32,843 nucleotides of DNA from an uncultured Gammaproteobacteria bacterium (GCA_913060555.1 CAJXRS010000024.1:1-32843); one strand, 5' to 3'; counted from the first letter of the stretch, positions 16,689 to 25,681 are shown. Notes: generated by a model from the letters alone, not told the origin. Numbers and translations: made by a program.

Positions 16689-17354
16689 CTACTGTTCCGG
16701 CGCTGCGCTGTCACCGCCTGCCGCGGCGCGTTTCTCCCGCTCCAGTGCGATCAGGTGGTCGGCGACCGTCAGCATGCCCTCGTGGCCCCCCGCCATGCGT
16801 GCAGTGATCCGGTATTTGCCGTCCACAATCATCTCTGGGGTTCCGGAGATCTGGTAGCTGCGCTGTCGGGCGTCGGCCTGACGTACCGCACTGTTCACAC
16901 CGAATGAGTTGAAGGTCTGGTGGAAGCTGTCCGCGTCCACCCCATGGTCGGCAAAGATCTCGGCGATGGCGTCTTCGCTTGCCAGCCGGTTCTTTTCCAG
17001 ATTCATGGCATCGAACAGGGCTCGGTGCAGTTCGTCGAGCACCCCCAGTGCCTTGGCGGTGTAATAGGCGCGGGCATGCAGTTCCATGGTCGGGTGCCAG
17101 ATCGCGGGGCTGCGGGTCAGGACCACATCGTCGCCGAGTCCCGCTGCCCATTGTTCGAGATGGGGTTCGAAGGTGAAGCAGTGGCCGCAACCGTACCAGA
17201 ACACTTCCGCCACCTCGATTTTCTCGGGGGTTGCGGTGCGCACCGGTGTATCCAGCACCTGGTAGTGCTTGCCGGCTACATACTCGGCGGCGGTGGCTGG
17301 AAGCGCGGCGGCCAGCACCAGGAGGGCGGTGAAAAGGCGGGCGGCTGTTGGCAT
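16689..17354 (-). CDS. dsbA: Thiol:disulfide interchange protein DsbA
   Basis: A 221-residue periplasmic thioredoxin-fold oxidase that introduces disulfides into exported proteins and would be reoxidised by DsbB. A signal peptide ends near residue 22 (ALPATAAEY). The active site is WYGCGHC, C56-G-H-C59, in place of the usual C-P-H-C. The cis-Pro loop reads GTPEMIVDGKY, with Thr before Pro173 where E. coli DsbA has Val. The helical insertion and C-terminal part are of normal length. The ATG at 17352-17354 follows a GGAGA site; the in-frame upstream ATG has no better support. The order cytochrome c4-dsbA, with engB divergent, is conserved in Pseudomonas and relatives. SodC, with a disulfide, and cytochrome c4 nearby are plausible client-type proteins. 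Confidence 0.94.
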   Translation of the reverse strand: MPTAARLFTALLVLAAALPATAAEYVAGKHYQVLDTPVRTATPEKIEVAEVFWYGCGHCFTFEPHLEQWAAGLGDDVVLTRSPAIWHPTMELHARAYYTAKALGVLDELHRALFDAMNLEKNRLASEDAIAEIFADHGVDADSFHQTFNSFGVNSAVRQADARQRSYQISGTPEMIVDGKYRITARMAGGHEGMLTVADHLIALEREKRAAAGGDSAAPEQ

Positions 17355-17444
17355 GGCGTTGAGTCTCCAGGTACGCGGCAAGGGCGGCGGAGTTCGCTGT
17401 GCGCCGCCGCAGGCGGTGGACCGCCGCCGGTGGCGAGAGTTCCT

Positions 17445-18086
17445 TTATTTGAGTCCGGCGATGTAATTGGCGACCGCGGCGATCTCCTGATCGTTCATGC
17501 GTGCGGCCACGCCGCGCATCACGGCATTGTCGTCATTGGTGCGCGCACCCGGCCAGGATTTGTCGTGGGCGCCGTCGCGGAAGGCGTGCAACTGCTTGGC
17601 GATATAGTCGGCGTGTTGACCGCCCAGCGCCGGGTAGCCGGCCGGGGCGTTGCCATTACCCACCGGGGAGTGGCAGCCGGTGCAGGCGGCCACACCGGTT
17701 TCATGGTTTCCGCCGCGGTAGATCTTCTCGCCCAGGGCGAGCGAATTCGGATCCTCCTTGGCACCGGCCCAATGGCGCGGCTGGCGCGCGTAGTAGGCGG
17801 CGAGGTCGGCCAGGTCCTGGTCCGACATGGCGTCCAGTTGCCCGGTCATCTCGGGGATCTGGCGCTGTCCGGATTGAATGTCGCGAAGCTGCTTGAGCAG
17901 ATATTTCTCGCCGATCCCGGCGAGATTGGGAAAGTTGGGCGCGGAGCTGGCACCCTGGGGACCGTGGCAGGCCGCACAGGCAGCGGCCTTGGCCTCTCCG
18001 GCGGAGGCGTCGCCGGCGGCTGCGGGGGTCTGCGCGAAGCCCAGTGAGATCAGGGCGGACAGGCACAGCAGGACTTTTCTGGTCAT
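17445..18086 (-). CDS. Diheme cytochrome c4
   Basis: A 213-residue precursor with a signal peptide ([25 protein letters not shown]). Two class I cytochrome c domains each bind a covalent heme: CAACH (37-41) and CTGCH (135-139). Axial Met candidates are M80 or M87 in domain 1 and the Met residues of [11 protein letters not shown] in domain 2. Cytochrome c4 is a periplasmic electron carrier in gammaproteobacteria, donating to terminal oxidases. The ATG is at 18084-18086. dsbA follows 90 bp downstream, and engB is divergent across a 161-bp shared promoter region. Confidence 0.95.
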   Translation of the reverse strand: MTRKVLLCLSALISLGFAQTPAAAGDASAGEAKAAACAACHGPQGASSAPNFPNLAGIGEKYLLKQLRDIQSGQRQIPEMTGQLDAMSDQDLADLAAYYARQPRHWAGAKEDPNSLALGEKIYRGGNHETGVAACTGCHSPVGNGNAPAGYPALGGQHADYIAKQLHAFRDGAHDKSWPGARTNDDNAVMRGVAARMNDQEIAAVANYIAGLK

Positions 18087-18108
18087 CTTCAGCTTCGCTC
18101 GATTTGGC

Positions 18109-18150
18109 TACAATGGACGTCCGCGCGACCGCGGGCGGGCCGAATTATAT
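18109..18150. promoter_or_regulatory. Possible divergent promoters of cytochrome c4 and engB
   Basis: The 161-bp gap between the two divergent starts contains TACAAT at 18109-18114 (plus strand) and an AT-rich GAATTATATACC stretch near 18140-18152 that includes TATAAT on the minus strand. Neither has a good -35 partner, so assignment to either gene is tentative. Confidence 0.3.
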
Positions 18151-18247
18151 ACCAATCCCCGCGTGCTCTTGGGTGAGGCTGCGGCCGGTACCCAGCCGAA
18201 TTGTTCCAGGTCAGGCGGCCGCCACGCGCCGCACGGAGAGATGGGTA

Positions 18248-18919
18248 ATGGCCGATTCCAGTGTGGGACACGGGGCGAACCCGGGCCTCCCGGCGAAGTC
18301 AGCGGAACCCGACCCCCGTGCCCGGTTTCGCGCAGTGTGTTTTCTGCGCAGTGCCGCGAGCCTGGCCGACTGCCCGCCCGACAGTGGTGCCGAGGTCGCC
18401 TTTGCCGGCCGCTCCAATGCCGGCAAGTCGAGCGCACTCAATGCCCTGACCGGCCAGGGCAAGCTGGCCCGGACCAGCAAGACGCCCGGCCGCACCCGGC
18501 TGCTGAACTTCTTTGCGTTGACGCCGGAGCGGCGGTTGGTCGACCTGCCGGGTTACGGATACGCTCGTGTTCCCAAGGCACAGAAGGAGGAATGGGACCA
18601 GCACCTGGCCGCCTATCTGCGTGCCAGGCGTTCGCTACGCGGGCTGGTGCTGCTCATGGACATCCGCCACCCGTTGCAGGATTTCGACCGCCATATGCTC
18701 GCCTGGGCCGCGGAATCCGGAGTACCCGTCGAAGTGTTGCTCACCAAGGCCGACAAGCTGAACCGCGGGCCGGCGCAGGCGACCCGGCACGCGGTGCGCC
18801 GCGAACTGGCCGGCCTGGGGATGGATTGGGTCTCGGTAGAGGTCTTTTCCGCCCATTCGGGGCTGGGGGTGGCGGAACTGGCGGCAAGGTTGAGCGAATG
18901 GCTGGCGGCTTCAGGCTGA
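18248..18919 (+). CDS. engB: Ribosome biogenesis GTPase EngB (YihA/YsxC)
   Basis: A 223-residue essential-type GTPase involved in late assembly of the 50S ribosomal subunit. G-motifs are present: G1 GRSNAGKSS (54-62), the G2 region [15 protein letters not shown]3 DLPGYGYA (99-106) and G4 TKADKLNR. The N-terminal ~25 residues are a loose extension. The ATG at 18248 has GGAGAG seven bases upstream; an ATG at 18241 is in another frame. It is divergent from cytochrome c4, as in Pseudomonas. Its last nine bases overlap the end of the convergent histidine kinase gene. Confidence 0.95.
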   Translation: MADSSVGHGANPGLPAKSAEPDPRARFRAVCFLRSAASLADCPPDSGAEVAFAGRSNAGKSSALNALTGQGKLARTSKTPGRTRLLNFFALTPERRLVDLPGYGYARVPKAQKEEWDQHLAAYLRARRSLRGLVLLMDIRHPLQDFDRHMLAWAAESGVPVEVLLTKADKLNRGPAQATRHAVRRELAGLGMDWVSVEVFSAHSGLGVAELAARLSEWLAASG

Positions 18920-21577
18920 CGCCAGACTGTTGTGCTGGCGCTGGGTGCGGCTCTCCAGGCGCATGCGGATCACCATGGCCGCCGCTCGCTCCCAGTCGGA
19001 GACGCGCACCAGGGAGTGCAACAGCCGGGTCTGCTGTTCCAGTTCTCCCAGTTTGAACACGGCGACGATACCGGCGAGCTGGTGGCAGGCGCCGCGGGCT
19101 CCGTCGAGGTCGCGCTGCGACAGGCTCTGTTCGACGGCGGTGAGCAGGCGATCGATTTCGTCGAAATAGACGTTTCGCGGCAGTTTCGCACTGCTGCCGA
19201 ACCAGCCGGCCGGCGGTAGTCCGCTGCGCCCGGTCAGGGTCAGGAGCACTTCCAGCAGCCGGCGTTCGTCGTAGGGCTTGCTCAGGATCTGCTCGACGCG
19301 GACCAACCCCAGCGCGCGGCCGGCGTCGAGCATCTGGTCGGCGGTCAGCACGATCACCGGTGTGTCTGCGTTGATCTCTCCGGGCCGCTGGATCAGCGCC
19401 AGGGCCTCGACACCTGCTACCTCGGGCATATGGAGATCCATCAGGATCACGTCGAAGCGCCGCTGGCCGCAGATGTCCGCGGCGGTCTGGCCGTCGGACA
19501 CTTCGGTGTACTCGCAACCGGTGCGCTCCAGCAGCGCGCCGAGCAGCATGCGGCTGAAGGCATTGTCCTCGACCACCAGCACCCGGACTCCGGAGAGGTC
19601 GGCGGTTTGCTGATTCCGAGATCCCGCATCGCCGCAGAGGGTGGTTCTGAGCTCTTCGAGGCCAGCGGGTTTGCCCAGCCAGTGGACATGGGAGTGACCG
19701 CGGACCAAGGTCCGGGGGATGGTGTCGTGGAGTGCACTCAGGGGGATCTGCACGGTGATCGGGCAGCGCAGTTCGTCGATCAGGTGGCGCAGGGTCGCAA
19801 TCTGGCGCGCCGGGGGCTCGTCCAGCGACCAGTTGACATTGAGGGCCGCGATCGGCTGGCTGGCGAGGACGTCGATCAGGTCGTCGAAGCTTCCCAGGCC
19901 GCGAACCTCGGTGTAGAGGCGGCTCAGCACCTGGAGCGTGCAGTGGCGACCCAGGTCCTGGGTATCGTAGACCAGTGCGGTGCCCGACAGCGCCGCCGTG
20001 GCATCGACGTCTTCCCGCCACCGGCAGGGCAGGGATACGCGGAATTCGCTGCCCTCGCCGGGGTGGCTGTGCAAACTGAGGGCACCGCCCAGCATTTCGA
20101 TGTGATGTTGGGTGATGGCAAGACCCAGGCCGGTACCGCCAAAGCGCCGGGCGATGCCGGAATCCGCCTGCTGGAACGCCTCGAAGATCTGCTCCTGCTG
20201 GCTGGCGGCAATGCCGATACCGGTGTCGCGGACGCGGATTTCCAGGCGCTGCTCCGCGGTCCGCATGCAGTGCACCAGGACATGGCCGCTGGCGGTGAAC
20301 TTCACCGCATTGCCCACCAGGTTGTTGACGATCTGGCGCAACGCCCGGGCGTCGCCCAAGACGGTGTCCGGCGTGTCGGGCTCGATGTCCAGGTAGATCT
20401 CAACGCCCTTGTCGTGCGCGGCCGGGGCCAGCAGCCGCACCGCGCCCTCCAGGGGATCACGCAGCGCAAAGGTCGTCGGCGGGTTGCGTTGCGGGTCGGT
20501 TTGCAGGCGGGCGAATTCGAGGATGTCGTCGATCAACGCCATCAGCGAGGTGGCCGCCTGATCGATGATATGGCAGTAGCTGCGGTCGGCGGCTTCGGGC
20601 AGCGCGTTTTCGAGCAGGCGCACGAAGCCCTGGATGGAGGTCAGGGGGGTGCGCAGTTCGTGGCTCATGCGCGCCAGAAAGTCGCTCTTGGCGCGGTTGG
20701 CGCTCTCCGCTTTTTCGGTGGCGATTTCCAATTCCCGGTTCTTGCTGCGCAGGGTATCCAGGGTGCGGCGCAGATCACTGGTGGCCTGCTCGACCTGCTG
20801 TTCGAGGTGGCGCTGGCTGCGCTCCACCGACTCGCCGAGGTGATTGATGCCCTCAGCCAGTTGGGCCAGCTCATTACTGGTGGAGGGCCGCGCCCGGGCG
20901 CGGAGATCACCCTGCCGGAGACGGGTGACGGTCTCCGTCAGTCTGTGGATCGGGGTGACCACAACTCGCGACAGCACCAGCGACATCAGCAGGGCGGTGC
21001 CCAGCACGCTGGCGCCGATACCGATACTGCTGACCATGATGGTGTGCTGTGCCTGTTGGGCCTCGGTCAGGTCCAGCGCCACCACGACCCAGCCGAGCGG
21101 CTCGCCGGAGGAGTGGCTGGCGGCGGGCACGGCACCGGGATAGTCCTCCACATCCCAGGCGCGCGGACGAACCTCCCGCTCCAGAAGCAGTGCATTGCCC
21201 ATCCGCACCGATCCCATGCCCAGCGGGTGGCTCAGATCGAAGCCGGGGTCTAGCGCGGGGAATCCGGAACTCACGTGCAGCATGCGGCGCCGGGGGTCGA
21301 GGAAGGTGACGCCCTGGACCCCCGGGACGGTCTGGATGTCGGCCGCGATGTCGGCGAGCATGGAGGGTTCGCGGGCGAAGAAGGCGAAGTCCAGGGTGTC
21401 GGCCAGATAGCCTGCGGTGCGCTCGCCGAAGATTTCGACCCGGTGAAGGATGTCGCCCTGGCGGCTGTAGATGGCGTGCGCGGTGAACAGTACCGTGATC
21501 AGCAGCAGCGGCAGCGCGCCGATCAACAATAGGCGCAGTTGTATGCTGCCGCGCAGCTTCCGGCCGGAGCGGCTCAT
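18911..21577 (-). CDS. Hybrid sensor histidine kinase, BarA/GacS-like
   Basis: An 888-residue inner-membrane kinase. TM1 is about 13-32, a periplasmic sensor region 33-178, TM2 about 180-203, and HAMP about 203-256. A coiled-coil segment follows, then HisKA with phospho-acceptor H306 in MSHELRTP, and HATPase with [10 protein letters not shown] (418 on), DTGIG (451-455) and GGTGLGL (480-486). A receiver-like region at about 530-650 has no phosphorylatable Asp in place. A true receiver follows (E670-D671, phospho-D714 in LMDLHMP, K767), and a C-terminal Hpt domain has H832 in CHQLAG. This His-Asp-His relay needs an external response regulator; none is encoded nearby. The ATG overlaps the stop of the periplasmic binding-protein gene (ATGA), so the two are coupled. 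The likely cue arrives through that protein, which is an inference. Confidence 0.94.
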   Translation of the reverse strand: MSRSGRKLRGSIQLRLLLIGALPLLLITVLFTAHAIYSRQGDILHRVEIFGERTAGYLADTLDFAFFAREPSMLADIAADIQTVPGVQGVTFLDPRRRMLHVSSGFPALDPGFDLSHPLGMGSVRMGNALLLEREVRPRAWDVEDYPGAVPAASHSSGEPLGWVVVALDLTEAQQAQHTIMVSSIGIGASVLGTALLMSLVLSRVVVTPIHRLTETVTRLRQGDLRARARPSTSNELAQLAEGINHLGESVERSQRHLEQQVEQATSDLRRTLDTLRSKNRELEIATEKAESANRAKSDFLARMSHELRTPLTSIQGFVRLLENALPEAADRSYCHIIDQAATSLMALIDDILEFARLQTDPQRNPPTTFALRDPLEGAVRLLAPAAHDKGVEIYLDIEPDTPDTVLGDARALRQIVNNLVGNAVKFTASGHVLVHCMRTAEQRLEIRVRDTGIGIAASQQEQIFEAFQQADSGIARRFGGTGLGLAITQHHIEMLGGALSLHSHPGEGSEFRVSLPCRWREDVDATAALSGTALVYDTQDLGRHCTLQVLSRLYTEVRGLGSFDDLIDVLASQPIAALNVNWSLDEPPARQIATLRHLIDELRCPITVQIPLSALHDTIPRTLVRGHSHVHWLGKPAGLEELRTTLCGDAGSRNQQTADLSGVRVLVVEDNAFSRMLLGALLERTGCEYTEVSDGQTAADICGQRRFDVILMDLHMPEVAGVEALALIQRPGEINADTPVIVLTADQMLDAGRALGLVRVEQILSKPYDERRLLEVLLTLTGRSGLPPAGWFGSSAKLPRNVYFDEIDRLLTAVEQSLSQRDLDGARGACHQLAGIVAVFKLGELEQQTRLLHSLVRVSDWERAAAMVIRMRLESRTQRQHNSLASA

Positions 21578-22539
21578 GGCAGGGCCTCCAGGACGGCCTC
21601 GAACCGCGCCCGCAGCGCCTCGTCGTCCGGCAGTTCGATATCCAGGGCCGTGGCGACCGCGGGATTGGTGGCAATGCTGTAAGCATCCGGATATTGCATA
21701 CCCCGCGGATATTCCCCGGTTTTCAGCCAGCGGTCCAGAATGCCGGCGGCTTCGCGACCGATATCTTCCGGAGTGACGAACACCGACGCCAGGGCTCCGG
21801 CATTCGCATAGGCGCGGGAAAAGGCGATCACCGGGGTGCGCGCCCGGAAGCTCAGCTGCAACAGCCAGCGGGCGACCGCGCTGTTGAAGTCGGCGCTGTC
21901 CGGGAGCACCAGTGCGGCATCGGTCGCCTCGACCAGCGGTGACAATGTCGCCAGCGGGTTGGCATCCGCACTCAGGGCACCGACCAGGGGTTCGAAGCCG
22001 GCCTTTTCGGCTTCACCATGCACTTGATTCAGGTGCTTGCCGGAAATCGGGCCCAGCACGATCGCCAGGGTTGTGGCCCGGGGCAGCAGCGCCCGAGTGA
22101 GGGCCACCAGGTGTCGTGGTGGCTGGTCGAACACCAACGCCGGATTTTCGGCCAGGCCGGGATCCCCGGCGCGCTGCTGGAGCCAGGAGTCGCTGGTGAT
22201 GAACAGGTGCAGCGCGACCCGCTGAGGGTGTTCCGCGCGCAACCTCACCATGGCGTCCGAGCCCACGGTGACCAACAGATCTTCGGCTTTCCAGTCGGCT
22301 TTGAGGTCGGTGTCGACCTCGGTCACGACACCGGGGTGCAGGGCCGCCAGATGCTCGCGCAGGCTGGCGACCGCCTGCATGTAATAGGAGTCTTCGCTGG
22401 CGATCAGCACCTGGACGTCGGCGCCCAGCGTCGTGGGTAGATCCCCGGCCAGGGCCAGCGCGCAGACGAGCAGGTGCCGGGACAGTACTGCCCACCGTCG
22501 CCTCGGACGCCGCTCACGCTGGTCTCCCAATGCCCGCAT
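21574..22539 (-). CDS. Periplasmic ABC-type substrate-binding-like protein
   Basis: A 321-residue protein with a basic N-terminus (RERRPRRRW), a hydrophobic segment (HLLVCALALAGDLPTTLGA) and then a two-lobe periplasmic-binding fold. VQVLIASEDSYYMQAVASL, LAIVLGPISGKHLNQ, DAALVLPDSADFNS, TPVIAFSRAYANAGALASVF and IGREAAGILDRWLKTGEYP resemble the ABC_sub_bind (PF04392) family. Members are sometimes transporter components, but many sit beside histidine kinases. No permease or ATPase is adjacent, and the stop codon overlaps the kinase start. A role as ligand receptor for the kinase is therefore more likely than transport. The start used is ATG at 22537-22539; a GTG at 22588-22590 would add 17 residues. 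The ligand is unknown. Confidence 0.85.
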   Translation of the reverse strand: MRALGDQRERRPRRRWAVLSRHLLVCALALAGDLPTTLGADVQVLIASEDSYYMQAVASLREHLAALHPGVVTEVDTDLKADWKAEDLLVTVGSDAMVRLRAEHPQRVALHLFITSDSWLQQRAGDPGLAENPALVFDQPPRHLVALTRALLPRATTLAIVLGPISGKHLNQVHGEAEKAGFEPLVGALSADANPLATLSPLVEATDAALVLPDSADFNSAVARWLLQLSFRARTPVIAFSRAYANAGALASVFVTPEDIGREAAGILDRWLKTGEYPRGMQYPDAYSIATNPAVATALDIELPDDEALRARFEAVLEALP

Positions 22540-22674
22540 TCCCTGCCCTTTGTCGCCGCGCCGAGCGCTTGCCGTCGTCGTGAGCCGCACGGATCGCCGA
22601 TGTATCTGAGCTGCTGCCCGTGTCCCTTGGTTCTGGTCGCCGGGGCGCGCGAACGCGTACCACCCCTGCGCCGA

Positions 22675-24777
22675 TCAATCCGGCAGATCTACCTGCGCGC
22701 GCAGATAAAAAGCCGTTTCAAATCGGTTTTCCCGGTTGAACTCGCGGTAGTCGCCACCCAGATTCTGGGCCACCAGCTGCAACTGGCCGCGGCTTGGACC
22801 GATCTGCAAGCGCCAGGTCACCTGGGCGTCGATCCGGGTAAAGGCTCCGATCTGGTTGCCGTTGCGCCAATCCACGCCGCTTTGATGGTAGACAAAGAAT
22901 CCGGCGTCGAATTGCTCCGACCAGCGATGATTGAACAGCAGGCCACCGGAATGCCTGGGGGTGCCGCCGTCGAAGTCCTTGATTTCTAAGGCGGGTTCGA
23001 ACTGGTTGATGTAGCGGCTGTCCAGATCCTGGTAGGCGTAGTGCAGGCGCGCCCAACTGCGCTCCGAAAGGCGATAGAAGAGCTGTGCCTCGACTCCCGT
23101 GGTATCCCAGGAAGAGGAGTTGTCCCTCACCAGCCGCTCGTCGTCAAAGAAAGGAGGCAGTGCCGGGATGGGCTCCCGATGATCGTCGATACCGTCGCTG
23201 ACCTCTTCGCGAAACAGCTTGATGTCGAAATCGATGCCCTGTTCGGGAAACCGCGCCAGGTAGGCCAGCTCCAGGCTGTCGATGCGCTCGTCGTCGAGAT
23301 CCGCGGTGCGGCGGATATCGTCGGCCACCATACCGCCGAGCAGCGCAAACTGGCGTTCCTCGGCTTCGGAGATCGACGGCGCGCGTCGCCCCCGGGCACC
23401 GCTCAGGCGCAGCGTCTGAGCGGGAAACAGCTCGTAGGCGACGGAGACCCTGGGCGACAACAGGACGCCCACCGAGGTTTTTTCCGCCATGGCGCCGGCC
23501 GAGATCGACCACCGATCGAACGGCAGCCACTCGCTGTGGGCGAACAGCCGGAATCGCTGTTCATCATGGGTGCCGCCATCGCCGGTGAGAAAGACGCTGT
23601 CGATGGCATCCTGCCGGGCGCCGGCGCCGGCGGCCCAGGTCAGCCGTTCGGTCTGCGCTCGATACAGGGCCTCGAGGTCGAAGCGCTCGGATTCTATGGT
23701 GTGAAAGCCGGTCACGAAGCTCTGGTCGGGGATGCCGAACAGGGTCGGGATGGCCACCGGGCCCAGCCCGGTCAGGTCCGATACCAGGCCCAAGTCGCGT
23801 ACCCCGTTGGCGCGCAAATGGTTGCGGTAGAAGGTGATCTCCAGTTCTCGGCCGCTGAACAGCTGATGCTCCCAGGCGACCCGCTGATACTGGCTGTAGT
23901 AGCGCACCGGGATGTATTCGTCCAGCCGGTCGGCGTCCCCGAATTCGGTGTCGTGGCGGGAGAAGCCGGCATCGAAGCTCAAGGTGTCGGCCAGCGTCGG
24001 CGTGAAGGTGGTCCTCAGATTGGCGTTCCAGGTTTCGGCGCCGTCGTCGGGACCAAGGGCGTTGTAGTCCGGGAAGCCGTCATTGTGATCGAAGCCCAGG
24101 GAGAGCCGATAGTCGAAATTGGCAGTCTGGTCGCTGTGGCGCAGCGCCACCCGGCGTGTGCCGCGCTCGCCCGTGGTGGCGCGCACCTGGGTGCCATTGT
24201 CCTGCACCGGCGCGCTGGTGATGATGTTCACCGCGCCGGAGAAGGCATTGGAGCCGTGGGCGGCGGCGCTGGAACCACGCACGATTTCGATGCGGTCGAT
24301 TTCGTCGAGCTCCACACCCAGGGCGCCCCATACCACGGTGGACTGGATGGGGTCGTAGACCGACCGTCCGTCCACCATGACCTCGAGGTGGTTGGGCAGC
24401 TCCCGGCCCTGGCCGTGGTAGGAGATGCCGAAGCGGTTGGCGTTGACCGCATAGGCCTGGAAGCCGGGCACCAACCGAAACACATCCACCCAGTTCATGG
24501 CGCCGGCGGCGCGGATCATGTCCGCGGTGATCACCGTGGTGCTCGCGGGCGCCCGCGCCGCGGTCTGCGGGAAGTGGCTGACGATGCTGAGCTCCGGGAT
24601 GGGGCCCAGCAGATCGGCTTCCGCGAGCCCGAGTGGGTCGCCCGCGGCCTGTGCCGTCGCGGCCAGCGCCAGGGAAGCGCAGACCGCGAATCTGGCGCCG
24701 GGCCGGTGAAGGCCCGGGGAGGTTGCTCGCGAGTGATGATCGGCCACGGTTGGGGGCTCCGGTTGTTGCGGTCGCAT
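22675..24777 (-). CDS. TonB-dependent outer-membrane receptor
   Basis: A 700-residue outer-membrane beta-barrel receptor. A signal peptide (FAVCASLALAATAQAAG) sits after a long basic N-terminus. A possible TonB box, PELSIVSH, precedes the plug domain: STTVITADMIRAAGAMNWVDVFRLVPGF, then VMVDGRSVYDP, then the conserved IDRIEIVRGSSAAAHGSNAFSGAVNIIT. The rest is barrel strands. It ends in QVDLPD, without the usual terminal aromatic residue. The ATG at 24775-24777 has no clear ribosome-binding site; a GTG at 24745-24747 with GGAG nine bases upstream is an alternative that shortens the leader. Family members import iron complexes, cobalamin or other scarce nutrients; the ligand here is unknown. It is first in an operon with the binding-like protein and the kinase. 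Confidence 0.94.
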   Translation of the reverse strand: MRPQQPEPPTVADHHSRATSPGLHRPGARFAVCASLALAATAQAAGDPLGLAEADLLGPIPELSIVSHFPQTAARAPASTTVITADMIRAAGAMNWVDVFRLVPGFQAYAVNANRFGISYHGQGRELPNHLEVMVDGRSVYDPIQSTVVWGALGVELDEIDRIEIVRGSSAAAHGSNAFSGAVNIITSAPVQDNGTQVRATTGERGTRRVALRHSDQTANFDYRLSLGFDHNDGFPDYNALGPDDGAETWNANLRTTFTPTLADTLSFDAGFSRHDTEFGDADRLDEYIPVRYYSQYQRVAWEHQLFSGRELEITFYRNHLRANGVRDLGLVSDLTGLGPVAIPTLFGIPDQSFVTGFHTIESERFDLEALYRAQTERLTWAAGAGARQDAIDSVFLTGDGGTHDEQRFRLFAHSEWLPFDRWSISAGAMAEKTSVGVLLSPRVSVAYELFPAQTLRLSGARGRRAPSISEAEERQFALLGGMVADDIRRTADLDDERIDSLELAYLARFPEQGIDFDIKLFREEVSDGIDDHREPIPALPPFFDDERLVRDNSSSWDTTGVEAQLFYRLSERSWARLHYAYQDLDSRYINQFEPALEIKDFDGGTPRHSGGLLFNHRWSEQFDAGFFVYHQSGVDWRNGNQIGAFTRIDAQVTWRLQIGPSRGQLQLVAQNLGGDYREFNRENRFETAFYLRAQVDLPD

Positions 24778-24832
24778 TGTACCCGGGGCGGTGTTGACTG
24801 CCAGCGTTCGCCTCAGGCGCTGCGCGGCGCGG

Positions 24833-24861
24833 CTGACAGGTCCGGCATCGCTGTGTACCAT
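24833..24861 (+). promoter_or_regulatory. Sigma-70-like promoter of the nine-gene acyl-CoA operon
   Basis: CTGACA at 24833-24838 (5/6 match) and TACCAT at 24856-24861 (4/6 match) are exactly 17 bases apart. Transcription would start near 24868, giving a leader of about 73 nt before the first gene. It lies in the 163-bp gap from the divergent TonB-dependent receptor. Confidence 0.5.
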
Positions 24862-24940
24862 GCCCGGGATAACCCGCAGCCCTCCCGCGATGCTAACGCG
24901 AGGTATCCCGGTGCTGCGGATCGGCCCGCAGGGCAAGCCC

Positions 24941-25642
24941 ATGAGTGAAATCTATTTTGTGCGCCATGGCCAGGCTTCGCTCGGCGCGCGGAACTACGAT
25001 CAGCTTTCTCCGCTCGGCTGGGAGCAGGCGCGCTGGCTGGGCGAACACTACCGTGCGCGCGGTCTCGACTTCGACCGCGTCATCGTGGGCGACATGCAGC
25101 GCCACAAGGAAACCTTGCAGGGCATCGGCGCGGGCATGGGACGCATGTTCGATCCGGTCGTGGACCGACGCCTGAACGAGTTCACATTCCGCCCGGTGAT
25201 GCGCCTGTACTGCCAGCGCTATCGGCCCGAGGTTCCAGAGCCGACCACAGCGGCGGAGTTTTTCGGGATCCTGCGCGAGGTGATGGTGGCCTGGATCGCC
25301 GGCGATCTGGATGCCGAGCTCGCGACGCAGGCCGAGCGCGGCGGGCAGCGCACCGAGACCTGGCGCGAATTCAACGAACGCGTGGTGGCGGGTGTCGAGG
25401 CGGCCCGCGCGGGAAGCCACGGCGAGCGGGTATTGATCGTTTCTTCCGGTGGGCCCAAGTCGCTGACCGTCAAGCATGTCATGGGCCTGTCCGACGACGG
25501 CGCCATCGACCTGATGTTGCAGATTCGCAACACCTCCACCACCCGCTTCTTGAGCGATGGCGACCGCCTGTCGCTGCACGCCTTCAATGCGCTCGCCCAT
25601 ATGGAACGACCCGATCGCGAGCACGCGATCACCATGGTCTAG
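24941..25642 (+). CDS. Histidine-phosphatase-fold protein lacking the second catalytic His
   Basis: A 233-residue cytoplasmic member of the histidine phosphatase (phosphoglycerate mutase-like) superfamily. The nucleophile motif is intact, FVRHGQAS with H9, as are the basic residue of DMQRHKET (R54) and an acid in LNEF (E80). In the second active-site motif, normally V-x-H-G-G, the sequence is VLIVSSGGPKS, with Ser169 in place of His. Either catalysis is altered or the protein binds a phosphorylated ligand without turning it over. It begins an operon with an acyl-CoA dehydrogenase and a small-molecule kinase, so a phosphorylated CoA intermediate is a plausible partner (inference). The ATG at 24941 gives the usual family N-terminus. 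Confidence 0.88.
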   Translation: MSEIYFVRHGQASLGARNYDQLSPLGWEQARWLGEHYRARGLDFDRVIVGDMQRHKETLQGIGAGMGRMFDPVVDRRLNEFTFRPVMRLYCQRYRPEVPEPTTAAEFFGILREVMVAWIAGDLDAELATQAERGGQRTETWREFNERVVAGVEAARAGSHGERVLIVSSGGPKSLTVKHVMGLSDDGAIDLMLQIRNTSTTRFLSDGDRLSLHAFNALAHMERPDREHAITMV

Positions 25643-25681
25643 ATTTTCCGGATCCAATTCCACTGGAGGATGTATCAACCC

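Noticed and set aside
19430-21253. 607-codon plus-strand frame inside the hybrid kinase gene
   Set aside because: Antisense to clear HisKA, HATPase and receiver motifs; no independent features.
23041-24948. 635-codon plus-strand frame over the TonB-dependent receptor gene
   Set aside because: Antisense to conserved plug and barrel sequence; the real plus-strand gene starts at 24941 in another frame.
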